64,000 bases of DNA from UBA2784 sp964494625 (GCA_964494625.1 CAZBRT010000002.1:248001-312000), one strand, 5' to 3'; positions 24,867-34,144 are shown, numbered from the stretch's first letter. Program-made: numbers and translations. The notes: a model not told the origin generated them from the sequence alone.

Positions 24867-25908
24867 CGTCCGCCTCCAATGTGAGTGAGAGAATTTTTGC
24901 GGCTGTCCGGCTTGCGTGTTCGGCGCCTTTGCCCGTCCCTGCGGTCGTCACAAGGGGGATGATGCCGGGTGGACCGTCAATCGCCAACGGCGGCAATTCG
25001 CAGGCGTCGGCCAGACCGCCATCCCAGGCCAGCGGCGGCAAGACCTGTGCAAATGCCGCGTCCGCGAACCCATGAGCAGCGAGCACTTCAGCAGTTTCGA
25101 TGGCGAGGCGGTCACGATCAGACAACGACCAGCCGCCGCTGCGTGCCCGCACTCCAACTGACGCGACGATGACAGAAACTTCGCCATTCCCGCCATTGCG
25201 GATGATCGCCAGTTTCCGGCCGTGGGCTTTGACGCGGATGAACGATGCTGCCGGACCGCCCGTCGCCTTGCCGACAAGGAGCGCGCGACCCATACGGGCG
25301 GCAGGGCGCGGGTCGAGCATTACCGGGCGAACGGGCCCCGAATGATTCTTCGGAGGTTCAGGCACAAAGGCGAAAGGTTCGCTGGCAAGCAACAGGCGGA
25401 AAGCGCGCGGCGTATCGCCCGCGATGCCGACCTGAAAGGCTCTGCCCGATGGACTGACCTGCACCGCGCCTTTGCCGGCAAAAGTGACACCCGCCTCTGA
25501 TGCGATGGCTTCCAGCGACGCAGCGGCCGCGTCCCAGGATTGGCGCAGCACGGCGTGGCCCAGATCATCGAGCGGATCGCACGCTGTCGCGCGCGCAAGG
25601 ACACGCGCGGCAAAAGCGGTCGCGTTGGCGATCAATTGCGGATTGCGGGAGGGATGCGCCAACGGACGCTCGCCTGCGAAGATCGCCACATCGGCACCGG
25701 CACGCGCGAGCCTGACGGCCGCCAGCACAGCTTCGAGGCTGGCGCCGACAATGCCGATGGAGCGATTAACCTTGCCGGAATGGCGGACACGCTGATCCGC
25801 AGCCTGTGCCGCATCGGCACGGGTTGCGGGCCGGGCGTGCGGTTCCGCGCCAATGCGGAACAGCCGCCTGAATGATGAAACCGGCCAGAACACGGCGCTC
25901 TCACCCAT
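24847..25908 (-). CDS. unrecognised protein with N-terminal Rossmann-like motif
   Basis: About 353 residues from the ATG at 25908 (a TTG at 25932 is possible; neither has a clear ribosome-binding site). After some 45 residues there is a dinucleotide-binding-like stretch, IGIVGASLEAVLAAVRLARA followed by VAIFAGE, but with a degenerate glycine pattern. The C-terminal segment PLVTTAGTGKGAEHASRTAA resembles the closing FAD-contact of D-amino-acid-oxidase-type proteins. A divergent FAD enzyme or its non-catalytic partner is plausible; I do not recognise a family. It is the first gene of a trio and overlaps the flavoprotein gene by 20 bp. Confidence 0.55.
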   Translation of the reverse strand: MGESAVFWPVSSFRRLFRIGAEPHARPATRADAAQAADQRVRHSGKVNRSIGIVGASLEAVLAAVRLARAGADVAIFAGERPLAHPSRNPQLIANATAFAARVLARATACDPLDDLGHAVLRQSWDAAAASLEAIASEAGVTFAGKGAVQVSPSGRAFQVGIAGDTPRAFRLLLASEPFAFVPEPPKNHSGPVRPVMLDPRPAARMGRALLVGKATGGPAASFIRVKAHGRKLAIIRNGGNGEVSVIVASVGVRARSGGWSLSDRDRLAIETAEVLAAHGFADAAFAQVLPPLAWDGGLADACELPPLAIDGPPGIIPLVTTAGTGKGAEHASRTAAKILSLTLEADDEPIRL

Positions 25909-26018
25909 CTGCACACAACGCGGGGCTTGCAAAACGAAAGACCCCGCTGCGGCTTACCATCCCATGAGCAAGGTTTGCGCCAAAAAATGGTGGCCTGATG
26001 ACGGCAGCGCATTCGCCC

Positions 26019-26052
26019 CAAAACAAACGGCGCCGGAGTTGCCTCCGGCGCC
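26019..26052 (-). terminator. rho-independent terminator downstream of speD
   Basis: A perfect 10-bp stem (GGCGCCGGAG / CTCCGGCGCC, 26029-26052) with a 4-base loop. Read on the minus strand it is followed by GTTTGTTTT, giving a terminator for the leftward speD transcript about 50 bp after its stop codon. Confidence 0.8.
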
Positions 26053-26100
26053 CTTTGCTGCGGGCCTTGGGGGTTGCCCCCTTTGGCCAATGCCAACGCG

Positions 26101-26592
26101 TCAGATGATGCCGCGCTTGTGCTCTTCCAGAGCCATGCGCTTCGGACGGAAAGCCGCCTTCAGCACGGGTACCGCTTTCTCAGGCTCGGCCGCGCCGCAC
26201 ATGAAGATGTCGAAGGCGGCGTAACCGCGCTCCGGCCATGTGTGGACGCTGATGTGGCTCTCAGAGAGAACCGCCACGCCCGAAACCCCGCCGTTGGGCG
26301 AGAATTTGTGGACGTGCACATGCAGGAGGGTTGCCCCTGCCGCCTTGACCGCATCCTGCAGGGCCTTCTCAACACGCTCGGCACAGTCGAGGCCGGTAGC
26401 CTCCCACAGGTCGAGAATGAGGTGACGGCCCGCATAGGTCACGCCATTGCGGGTAATCCAGTAGTCCTTGACTTCAGCTTGCTCGTGCTTTTCAGCCGTA
26501 GCGGGAACCAGTGCGGTCCTCGCCGGGGCGGTGGCTTTATAGGCCGGTGCCTCGTTGATCGCCGCCACTTTCCGAGCCAGTCGAGCCATCAT
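26101..26592 (-). CDS. speD: S-adenosylmethionine decarboxylase proenzyme
   Basis: 163-residue proenzyme of the bacterial SpeH/SpeD class that self-cleaves to form a pyruvoyl group and then makes decarboxylated SAM, the aminopropyl donor for spermidine. The cleavage site is VLSESHISVHTWPE: cleavage between E111 and S112, with S112 becoming the pyruvoyl residue, H117 and C132 (FMCGAAEP) as catalytic partners. There is an N-terminal extension of about 40 residues compared with the 126-residue Bacillus enzyme. Divergent from spermidine synthase across a 370 bp control region. Confidence 0.96.
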   Translation of the reverse strand: MMARLARKVAAINEAPAYKATAPARTALVPATAEKHEQAEVKDYWITRNGVTYAGRHLILDLWEATGLDCAERVEKALQDAVKAAGATLLHVHVHKFSPNGGVSGVAVLSESHISVHTWPERGYAAFDIFMCGAAEPEKAVPVLKAAFRPKRMALEEHKRGII

Positions 26593-26962
26593 GCCCTCCT
26601 AACAAAAAAGTAGCGTTTCACCAAAGCGCTCGCGCGCCATCTCATCTTCCGCGCTCGAATTGCGGAAGCGCGGAATATAGGTCGCGTTTTCCGCAGTGCA
26701 ACAAGTTTTTGACCCTCCAGCAAAATTCTGTGTCCGGTGCTGTATCGCGCGTGACACACCTTCGCCGGTCGGGCGCGTGTCACAATCATGGTGAGGCGAG
26801 TGTCACAATCGGTGCTTTGCACCACTGCACTGCCATCAGCCTTGCGGAAAAATATGATTTACGCGAGGGCCCCTTGCGCTTATGAACCGCGCCCGCCCCA
26901 AGCGCCCACGCGACGCACCAAGCGGCCTGCTTACAATTCATCCCCAGACATGAGGACGCGCG
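26593..26962. promoter_or_regulatory. divergent speD/speE control region with TGTCAC repeats
   Basis: 370 bp between the divergent speD and speE starts. It contains GTGACAC at 26751-26757, its inverse GTGTCAC at 26777-26783 and again at 26800-26806; the last two belong to an 11-bp direct repeat GTGTCACAATC (26777-26787, 26800-26810), spaced 23 bp. This arrangement looks like operator sites. A short AT-rich stretch lies near 26690-26730. No open frame here has coding character. Confidence 0.45.
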
Positions 26963-27823
26963 ATGTCCGAGACCTTCACCGAGAAACTCCATCCCGGCTA
27001 TGCGCAGGTGATCCATCTCAAAGGCAAGCTGATTGCCGAGGAAAAGAGCCAGTTCCAGCACATCAAGTTCTTTGACAGCGAGCGCAACGGCCGCGTCATG
27101 GTGCTGGACGACATCGTGCAGATCACGACGCGCGACGAATGCGCCTATTCCGAGATGCTGACCCATGTGCCGATGTTCGAGCACGGCAAGGTGCAATCGG
27201 TCCTGATCATTGGTGGCGGCGACATGGCGATTGCCGAAGAGGCCCTGAAGCACAAGGGCGTCAGGCAAGTGGTCATGGCCGAGATCGACGGACGGGTCGT
27301 CGAACTGTCAAAGGAACATTTGGCCTCGATCAACGCCAAGGCGGTGAAGGACAAGCGCTTCAAGATCGAGATCGTGGACGCCTTCGACTATCTCGCGCGG
27401 CCTGATTCGGCGAAGCGATTCGACCTCATCATCGCCGACCGGCCCGACCCCGTCGGCCCCGCCAAGGTGCTTTTCGCGGATGCCTTCTATGCCCGCGTGC
27501 TCGCGGCCCTGAAGCCCGGGGGCTATGCCGTGTTCCAGAACGGCGTGCCCTTCTTTCAGCCTGACGAGTTGACCGGCACGCTGAAGCAGATGAGAAAGGC
27601 ATTCCCGAAATGCGGCACGTATCTCTCTGTCGTGCCGAGCTACATCGGCGGCTTCATGGCGCTGACTTGGGTGTCAAAGGGCGGACGACTTGGCGATCCG
27701 AAAAAGGCTGCGGCGATTTCCCGCGCCTTCAAGGCGTCGAAGATCAAGACGGATTACTACACGCCCGCGATCCATCAGGCCGCCTTTGCCATGCCGGCAT
27801 GGATTGAGCGCCTGATTCCGTGA
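26963..27823 (+). CDS. speE: spermidine synthase (polyamine aminopropyltransferase)
   Basis: 286-residue enzyme that transfers the aminopropyl group of decarboxylated SAM to putrescine. It starts with the SpeE N-terminal strand domain (FTEKLHPGYAQV, VMVLDDIVQITTRDE) and has the dinucleotide-like loop LIIGGGDMAIAEEALKHKG, the acidic strand end VVMAEIDGRVVEL, and the active-site block IIADRPDPVGPAKVLF. The loop reads GGGDMA where most SpeE proteins have GGGDGG, so substrate preference could differ slightly. It pairs with the divergent speD, and polyamine transporter genes follow 77 bp downstream. Confidence 0.95.
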   Translation: MSETFTEKLHPGYAQVIHLKGKLIAEEKSQFQHIKFFDSERNGRVMVLDDIVQITTRDECAYSEMLTHVPMFEHGKVQSVLIIGGGDMAIAEEALKHKGVRQVVMAEIDGRVVELSKEHLASINAKAVKDKRFKIEIVDAFDYLARPDSAKRFDLIIADRPDPVGPAKVLFADAFYARVLAALKPGGYAVFQNGVPFFQPDELTGTLKQMRKAFPKCGTYLSVVPSYIGGFMALTWVSKGGRLGDPKKAAAISRAFKASKIKTDYYTPAIHQAAFAMPAWIERLIP

Positions 27824-27900
27824 CCGTTTACCGCTTCTATTGACGGCTACCCCATTGCCCCGGCCGGATTTTTCCGGGAAGCTGTGACGGGGTTGTTCAG

Positions 27901-28851
27901 GTGGGGGTGGCAAGCGTGGCAGATCATGCCATCAACCGGAGTGGGGAAAGGAGCGGGCCGCGCGGCTTCCGTGCGTGGTTCCTCAGGTCCGAAAATGCGC
28001 GCGGCTACGCACTCATGGGGCCGACGCTCGCCATCATGTTCATCGCGCTGGCTGCGCCGCTCATCCTGCTCACGCTCTACAGTTTCTGGACGCAGGAAGG
28101 CTTTACGGTCAACACGAGCTTTACGCTCAGCCGGTATCTCGACATCTTCGTCAACGAGACCAGCGAGAACCGCCTGTTCTGGACACTGTTCCAGCGCTCA
28201 GTGTCGATTTCAGGCGTGGTCACACTGGTCACTGTGCTTCTGGCCTACCCCATCGCCTATTACGTCGCGTTCCATGTGACGAAGCACAAATTCATCTGGC
28301 TGATCCTTCTCACCATTCCCTTCTGGACAAGCTATCTCCTGCGCGTCTTCGCGTGGAAAATCATCCTGGGCTACCAGGGCGTCATCAACTCCGGCCTGAT
28401 GTCGCTTGGCGTCATCGATGCGCCGCTGGAGTTCCTGCTCTACAACCCCACCTCCATCGTCATTACGCTGGCGCACGCCTGGGCCGCGTTCGCGATCCTG
28501 CCGATCTATGTGAGCCTTGAGAAAATCGACCGCACGCTGCTTGAAGCTGCTGCCGATCTGGGCGATGGACCGTGGCGGCGCTTCTGGCGCATCACGTTTC
28601 CGCTCTCCATGCCCGGCGTCATTTCGGCGGCCGTCCTGATTTTCGTGCCGACGACCGGCGACTATGTGACGCCGGAGCTTGTGGGCGGCACGCAGGGCAA
28701 GATGCTCGCCAACCTCATCCAGGTGCAGTTCGGCAAAAGCAATGACTGGCCGCTGGGCGCGGCATTGGCGCTATCCAGCCTTGCCTTTGTGGGCCTCATC
28801 GTCGTCTTCACGGTTGCGGCGTTCCGCTCCGCCGTCTCGCGGGTGCGATGA
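27901..28851 (+). CDS. potB: spermidine/putrescine ABC transporter permease PotB
   Basis: 316-residue inner-membrane permease with six predicted helices after a polar N-terminus of about 38 residues. The cytoplasmic coupling loop that contacts the ATPase is EAAADLGDGPWRRFWRI, near residues 215-231. It belongs to the PotB/PotH group by overall sequence (for example YVAFHVTKHKF and FWTSYLLRVFAWK). GTG start. It overlaps potC by 4 bp. The position next to speE supports polyamine transport, although specificity of such systems cannot be read from the permease alone. Confidence 0.92.
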   Translation: MGVASVADHAINRSGERSGPRGFRAWFLRSENARGYALMGPTLAIMFIALAAPLILLTLYSFWTQEGFTVNTSFTLSRYLDIFVNETSENRLFWTLFQRSVSISGVVTLVTVLLAYPIAYYVAFHVTKHKFIWLILLTIPFWTSYLLRVFAWKIILGYQGVINSGLMSLGVIDAPLEFLLYNPTSIVITLAHAWAAFAILPIYVSLEKIDRTLLEAAADLGDGPWRRFWRITFPLSMPGVISAAVLIFVPTTGDYVTPELVGGTQGKMLANLIQVQFGKSNDWPLGAALALSSLAFVGLIVVFTVAAFRSAVSRVR

Positions 28852-29693
28852 TGGCCGCCAAACCGCGCATCGAAAGCCCCAAGACCGCACGCCCGAGCCG
28901 CGTGCTGATGGTCTTTGCCTTCGCCTATCTCGTGTTCCTTTACCTGCCGGTACTTTTCCTGCCGGTCTTTTCGCTGAATGACAGCGCCTTCATCAAGTTC
29001 CCGCTCGAGGGCTTCACCACGCGCTGGTATGACGAGGCGCTGGCCGACCACAACATGATCGCGGCTCTGGTCAACAGCCTGAAAGTCGGCGTCGTCAGCA
29101 GTATCGCGGCCACCTTCCTCGGGTTGCTCGCGGCCAAGGCCGTGACGCGCTACCGGATGCGTGGCGCCGGAGCGGCCATGAGCGTCATCATGCTGCCGCT
29201 CTTCATTCCCGAAATCGTGCTCGGCATTTCCATGCTGATCCTGTTCGATGCGGTGACGATCCCCCTGTCGCTGGTGACGGTGACGATCGGGCACATCATG
29301 CTGACGGTGCCGTTCGCGATGGCGGTCCTGATCGCGCGCATGGACGGCTTTGACAGAAGCCTTGAGGAAGCCTCGCTTGATCTGGGCGAGAGCGCGTGGA
29401 TGACTTTCTGGCGCGTCACGTTTCCCCTGGTGCTGCCGGGCATCATCTCGAGCCTTCTTCTCACCTTCATCGTCTCGTTCGACGAGTTCCTGATCGCATT
29501 CTTCCTCGCGGGAACCGATCCTACCCTGCCCGTCTATATCTGGAGCCAGCTGCGCTTCCCGGCCAAGCTGCCGAGCGTGCTGGCGCTGGGTGCCCTCATC
29601 CTTGTCGCCTCGTGTTTCCTTGTTGTGCTCGCCGAATGGATACGGCGGCGCGGGGTGAGCGATGAGGCCAAAAAGGGAGCCATCGGAATCTGA
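28848..29693 (+). CDS. potC: spermidine/putrescine ABC transporter permease PotC
   Basis: 281-residue permease with six membrane helices, the partner of PotB. The coupling loop is EEASLDLGESAWMTFWRV near residues 172-189, and VSFDEFLIAFFLAGTD near 220 is typical of PotC/PotI. It overlaps potB by 4 bp and potA by 1 bp, so the three are one operon. Confidence 0.93.
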   Translation: MMAAKPRIESPKTARPSRVLMVFAFAYLVFLYLPVLFLPVFSLNDSAFIKFPLEGFTTRWYDEALADHNMIAALVNSLKVGVVSSIAATFLGLLAAKAVTRYRMRGAGAAMSVIMLPLFIPEIVLGISMLILFDAVTIPLSLVTVTIGHIMLTVPFAMAVLIARMDGFDRSLEEASLDLGESAWMTFWRVTFPLVLPGIISSLLLTFIVSFDEFLIAFFLAGTDPTLPVYIWSQLRFPAKLPSVLALGALILVASCFLVVLAEWIRRRGVSDEAKKGAIGI

Positions 29694-30814
29694 TGACCAC
29701 GACTTCCGCCACACGCCAGGACGGCTATCTCAGGATCGCAGGCGTTTCGAAGCGCTTCATGGGTCTGACCGCGGTTGACAATGCCGACATCTCGATTGCG
29801 CGCGGCGAGTTTTTCTCGCTTCTGGGGCCGTCGGGCTGCGGCAAGACCACGTTGCTGCGCATGATCGCCGGCTTCGAGTTTCCGACCGAAGGCCACATTC
29901 TGGTGGACGGGCAGGACCTTTCATCCGTGCCGGCGAACAAGCGTCCATCGAACATGGTGTTCCAGTCCTATGCGATTTTTCCGCACCTCAACGTCCACGA
30001 CAATATTGCCTATGGATTGCGCCGCCTGCGCCTGCCGCGCCGTGAGGTGAACCGGCGTGTGGACGAGGCGCTTGAGATGATCCGCCTGCCCGGCCTTGGC
30101 AAGCGCCGTGCTGACCAGCTTTCGGGCGGCCAGCGCCAGCGCATTGCCCTTGCGCGTGCGCTGGTCAACCGTCCCAAAGTGCTTCTGCTCGATGAACCCC
30201 TGGGTGCGCTCGACAAGAAGCTGCGCGAATCCATGCAGCTGGAGCTGCGCGCGCTGCAACGGTCGGTCGGCATCACCTTCGTGTTCGTGACCCACGATCA
30301 GGAAGAGGCGCTCTCGATGTCGGACCGCATCGCGGTCATGTTCAAGGGCAAGGTGCTTCAGGTGGCCAGCCCGCGCGCACTCTACGAAGAACCCAATTGC
30401 CGCGAGGTCGCCGACTTCATCGGCAGCATCAATTTCTTTGACGCAACCGTGCGCGGCCAGGAAGGCGGCGAAGTCATCCTTGATGCCGTCGGGCTTGGCC
30501 AGGTGCGTGCGCCGCTGCCAGCGCAGCATGGATTTATCAGCACCGGCGCCAAAGTGCTTGCCGCCATCAGGCCCGAGAAGATCGCATTGCTTCCGGCCGG
30601 GACCGGGACACCGGGCCAGTCGGTTGCCGGGGTGATCGGTGCGCACGCTTATCTCGGCGATCGCGATCATCTCCACGTCAATGTCATGGGGCGTGAAGAA
30701 CCGGTTGCGGTTGCAGCCCAGCAGATCGAACGCGCCCTGCTCGCCCGTTTTGACTCCGGCCAGAGCGTCACGCTTGGCTGGGACAAGGCCGCCCTGCTGG
30801 TGTTGCCGGCCTAA
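29693..30814 (+). CDS. potA: spermidine/putrescine ABC transporter ATPase PotA
   Basis: 373-residue ATP-binding subunit. Walker A is GPSGCGKTT, the signature is LSGGQRQR, Walker B is VLLLDEPLGALD, and the switch histidine lies in FVTHDQEEA. A C-terminal TOBE_2 domain follows residue 240 (VLAAIRPEKIALLP). It energises the PotBC permease. No gene for the periplasmic binding protein PotD/PotF follows; the next gene, glnE, is convergent and overlaps by 4 bp. Confidence 0.95.
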   Translation: MTTTSATRQDGYLRIAGVSKRFMGLTAVDNADISIARGEFFSLLGPSGCGKTTLLRMIAGFEFPTEGHILVDGQDLSSVPANKRPSNMVFQSYAIFPHLNVHDNIAYGLRRLRLPRREVNRRVDEALEMIRLPGLGKRRADQLSGGQRQRIALARALVNRPKVLLLDEPLGALDKKLRESMQLELRALQRSVGITFVFVTHDQEEALSMSDRIAVMFKGKVLQVASPRALYEEPNCREVADFIGSINFFDATVRGQEGGEVILDAVGLGQVRAPLPAQHGFISTGAKVLAAIRPEKIALLPAGTGTPGQSVAGVIGAHAYLGDRDHLHVNVMGREEPVAVAAQQIERALLARFDSGQSVTLGWDKAALLVLPA

Positions 30815-33765
30815 GCGTCAGCTTTCTCAACCGGGGGCAGCAATCGCCCGAACAGTCGGGCCACATCGGCTTCCGCCGCGCGGATGGCGTTGACGAGATC
30901 ATCAAAGGCGGCAAGCCGGGTCGCCCGAAGGAGAAGCGGTGCGAGTGCCGCAAAGGCGTCAGCGCTGTCAGACTTTCCTTCAAGCGCCACCCGCGCGATC
31001 TGGGTGACGGCCTCGTAGAGGTTGAGGGCTGCAATCAGCGCTTCGCCTGATTTGGCGTCGAGTGCCCGTTCGCTCACCAGCCATGCCAGGATTGATGCGC
31101 CATCGCGCGGCAGCGCGGCGGGCAAAGGTTTGGCATGTGCAAGGAGAAGCGCCTGCGCGATGAACTCCGCATCGATCTGCCCGCCATCGGCAATCTTCAC
31201 ATCGAACAGGTCAATGGCAGGGCGTTCGGCCTTCATGCGGCGGCGCATGGCGCGGGCGTCGCGGATGATGGCGTCCCGCGGCACCTCACGCGTCAAAGCG
31301 CCGTCGATCGTTGCGCGCAACACGGCCACGAATTCCGCATCGCCCGCGATGATCCGCGCCTTGGTCAGGGCCATGCGTTCCCATGTCCATGCCTCGTCAC
31401 GCTGGTAGTCGACAAAGGACCGCAGGCGCGTGGCAACAGGCCCCTTGTTGCCGGAGGGGCGAAGCCGCATGTCCACGTCATAAAGGCGCCCTTCGGCGGT
31501 CAGCGCGGTCAGGGCCGCGATCATGCGCTGGCTCACCTTGGCAAAATACTGGCTGGGGGCAAGCGCACGCGCGCCATCGGACTGCGTTACCTCGTCGTCA
31601 AACTCATAGATGAACATGAGGTCGAGGTCGGATGCCGCCGTCATCTGCCGCGCGCCGCATTTTCCCAGCGCCACAATGGCGGCCATGCCTCCCGGCACCT
31701 TGCCATGCTGGCGTTCAATGTCGGACCGCACATGCCCCAGAAGTCCTGCGACCAGCGCCGTCGCCACATCGGCAAAGGCGCGTCCGGCTGACACGCCATC
31801 GGCGTGGCCGCGCAGGAGCGAGAGGCCAATGCGGAAGCGCTGTTCGTTGGCGATGCGGCGCGCTGCGTCGAGCACGGCTTCAAGGCTTTCCGCATCCGCC
31901 GTCTGGTGCGCGAACTGGGCTGCAATCTCGGCTTCGTCCGGCAGGCTGAGCAGGAAGGCCGGATCCAGCATCGCATCGATGACGCCGGGCCGCTGCGCCA
32001 GATGACGGGCAATGCGCGGCGCCTGACCCAGCACCTCGACCACCAGCGCCATCAAGGCGGGGTTGGCCTGAAAGAGGGCAAAGAGCTGGACGCCCGCAGG
32101 CAATCCGGTGATGAAACGGTCAAAACCCAAAAGCGTCTGGTCGGGATCGGGCGCTTGGGCAAAATCGGCGATCAATTTGGGCAGGAGGCTTGCAAGCTTT
32201 TCGCGAGCGCGCGGCGAGCGCGTGGCGCGGATGCGGCCCGCCGTCCAATTCTGGACAAGCGGCGCAAACTCGGCACCGCGGGAAAAGCCAAGGCGCGACA
32301 ATTCGGCACCCAGCCGGGCCACATCTTCGTCGGTCGCGAGGCTGATCTGGGAGCCTGTCGCGTTCGATGCAGGCGCATTCTCGAAAAGACTGTCGAAATG
32401 CCGCTCCACATTGGCGAGGTGAACGAGCAGCTCCTGCCGGAACAGGTCGGCCGAGGCATAGCCCGCGAAATTGGCGATGGCTGCCACGCCTTCTTGCGTC
32501 GTCGGCAGGCGATGCGTCTGCTCGTCATCCGTCATCTGCACGCGATGTTCTACCGTGCGGAAGAAGCGGTAGGCGCGCATCATCTCGTCGCGGGTTTGTG
32601 CGGGCACGTGCCCGAGATCAACCAGCTCGTCCAGCATCGCTTGCGTCGCGCGCCCGCGCAGGCGCGGCTCGCGTCCGCCCAGCACCAGCTGGCGGGTCTG
32701 CACATAGAATTCAATTTCGCGGATGCCGCCCCGCCCCAGCTTGATGTCGTGGCCTTCGACCGCAATCACTGCATGCCCGCGTGCGGCATTGATCTGGCGC
32801 TTCATGGCGCGCATGTCGTCGATGGCGGCATAGTCGAGGTGACGCCGGAAGACGAAAGGCGTCATCATATGGAGGAAGTCCTCACCCGCCTTGCGGTCAC
32901 CGCCGACAACACGCGCCTTGATGAAGGCCGCACGCTCCCAGTTCTGGCCCATGCTCTCGTAATAGACCTCGGCGGCCGGGGCTGAGATGGCGAGCTGTGT
33001 CGCGCCCGGATCCGGCCGCAGGCGCAAGTCGCAGCGGAAGACATAGCCGTCTATCGTCACGGTCTGCACCGCGCGCACGATGTCCTGCGCCAAGCGTACG
33101 AAGAATGGTGTCTCCTCCTGCCCGGCGGCCAGCTTCAAGTGACCGGGCTCGAAGAAAACGACAAAATCGATGTCGCTGGAGTAGTTGAGTTCAAAGGCGC
33201 CGAACTTGCCCATGGCAAGGATGATGAGGCCCGAACCCGGTTCGGGCGCCTGCGGATCGGCCAGCGTGATCTTTCCTGCCGCGTGGGCGACCCTCAGATG
33301 ATAGCGGGTCGCCGCGCCGATGGCGCTCTCCGCCAAGTCCGACAACCGTGCTGTCACGTCGAAGAGATCAAGTGCCCCACCCACATCGCCGAGGGCTATG
33401 GCCAGAGCTGCCTTGCGCTTGGCCCGGCGCATCGCGGCGTGGAGGGCGTCAACGCCCTTTTCCGCATCCGCCCTTGCCATGTCAGCCAGAGCTTCATCGG
33501 CAACAGCGGACGCCCCGCGCAGGCAGATTGCCGCCAGTACTTCCGGCTCGCGCACCATCAGGCGAGCGAGGTAGGGCGAGGCGCCACTCACATGATCGAC
33601 CAGACGGCCAAAGGCCGCATCGGCAAGCAGCGCCGCGACGTCCGGGGCTTGCGCCTCCATGAGGCTGTCGCGCGTGCGCAGGCTTCGCGCCGGATCAAAG
33701 GGCGCGGGCAAGGCGCTTGCGGCGGGAAAGCGCGTGCGCGTGTCGGCTGGGTCGGCTTGGTTCAT
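30811..33765 (-). CDS. glnE: bifunctional glutamine synthetase adenylyltransferase/adenylyl-removing enzyme
   Basis: 984-residue enzyme that adds AMP to, and removes it from, glutamine synthetase in response to PII signalling. Two nucleotidyltransferase domains are visible: the N-terminal removase domain with MGKFGAFELNYSSDIDF near residue 190, and the C-terminal transferase domain with LGKCGARQMTAASDLDLMF near 700. Each is followed by a GlnD-type PII-uridylyltransferase linker helix region (for example KLGRGGIREIEFYVQT). Full length compared with the family. It is separated from hup by a terminator. Confidence 0.96.
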   Translation of the reverse strand: MNQADPADTRTRFPAASALPAPFDPARSLRTRDSLMEAQAPDVAALLADAAFGRLVDHVSGASPYLARLMVREPEVLAAICLRGASAVADEALADMARADAEKGVDALHAAMRRAKRKAALAIALGDVGGALDLFDVTARLSDLAESAIGAATRYHLRVAHAAGKITLADPQAPEPGSGLIILAMGKFGAFELNYSSDIDFVVFFEPGHLKLAAGQEETPFFVRLAQDIVRAVQTVTIDGYVFRCDLRLRPDPGATQLAISAPAAEVYYESMGQNWERAAFIKARVVGGDRKAGEDFLHMMTPFVFRRHLDYAAIDDMRAMKRQINAARGHAVIAVEGHDIKLGRGGIREIEFYVQTRQLVLGGREPRLRGRATQAMLDELVDLGHVPAQTRDEMMRAYRFFRTVEHRVQMTDDEQTHRLPTTQEGVAAIANFAGYASADLFRQELLVHLANVERHFDSLFENAPASNATGSQISLATDEDVARLGAELSRLGFSRGAEFAPLVQNWTAGRIRATRSPRAREKLASLLPKLIADFAQAPDPDQTLLGFDRFITGLPAGVQLFALFQANPALMALVVEVLGQAPRIARHLAQRPGVIDAMLDPAFLLSLPDEAEIAAQFAHQTADAESLEAVLDAARRIANEQRFRIGLSLLRGHADGVSAGRAFADVATALVAGLLGHVRSDIERQHGKVPGGMAAIVALGKCGARQMTAASDLDLMFIYEFDDEVTQSDGARALAPSQYFAKVSQRMIAALTALTAEGRLYDVDMRLRPSGNKGPVATRLRSFVDYQRDEAWTWERMALTKARIIAGDAEFVAVLRATIDGALTREVPRDAIIRDARAMRRRMKAERPAIDLFDVKIADGGQIDAEFIAQALLLAHAKPLPAALPRDGASILAWLVSERALDAKSGEALIAALNLYEAVTQIARVALEGKSDSADAFAALAPLLLRATRLAAFDDLVNAIRAAEADVARLFGRLLPPVEKADA

Positions 33766-33787
33766 GGCGTTGGCCGGTCAAACGAAA

Positions 33788-33815
33788 GGCCTGCCCGGTT
33801 TGTGCCGGACAGGCC
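33788..33815 (-). terminator. rho-independent terminator downstream of hup
   Basis: An 11-bp stem with one mismatch (GGCCTGCCCGG / CCGGACAGGCC) and a 6-base loop. On the minus strand it is followed by TTTCGTTTG. It lies between the hup stop and the glnE start and probably ends the hup transcript. Confidence 0.7.
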
Positions 33816-33862
33816 CCTCATTCTTGCCCGTCCTTGAACGACGGGAGAAGGCAAAGCTGCAA

Positions 33863-34144
33863 TCAGCAGCCCGCGGCCTTCTTCAGGCTGGCGGCCGGCT
33901 TGAAGCGCAGGCCCTTCGACGCCTTGATCTTGATCGCCTCACCCGTCTGCGGGTTGCGGCCCATGCGCGCAGCGCGCTTGGTGACGCGGAAGTTTCCGAA
34001 CCCGCCAATGGCGAAGCCCTTGTCCTTGCCTGACTTCAGACCGGCTTCGATCGAGTCGAAAACCAGATCAACGGCGCGCTTGGCGTCCGCCTTGGAGATG
34101 TTGCCCTTCTTGGCAACCAGTTCGATGAACGATGCTTTGCTCAT
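33863..34144 (-). CDS. hup: HU family DNA-binding protein
   Basis: 93-residue histone-like protein that bends and compacts DNA. It has the N-terminal helices SKASFIELVAKKGNISKAD, the FAIGGFGNFRVTKRAARMG strand pair, and the DNA-contacting arm with GRNPQTGEAIKI. The length is standard for HU. The basic alanine-lysine C-terminus is slightly extended and ends in a cysteine. A terminator follows. Confidence 0.95.
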   Translation of the reverse strand: MSKASFIELVAKKGNISKADAKRAVDLVFDSIEAGLKSGKDKGFAIGGFGNFRVTKRAARMGRNPQTGEAIKIKASKGLRFKPAASLKKAAGC

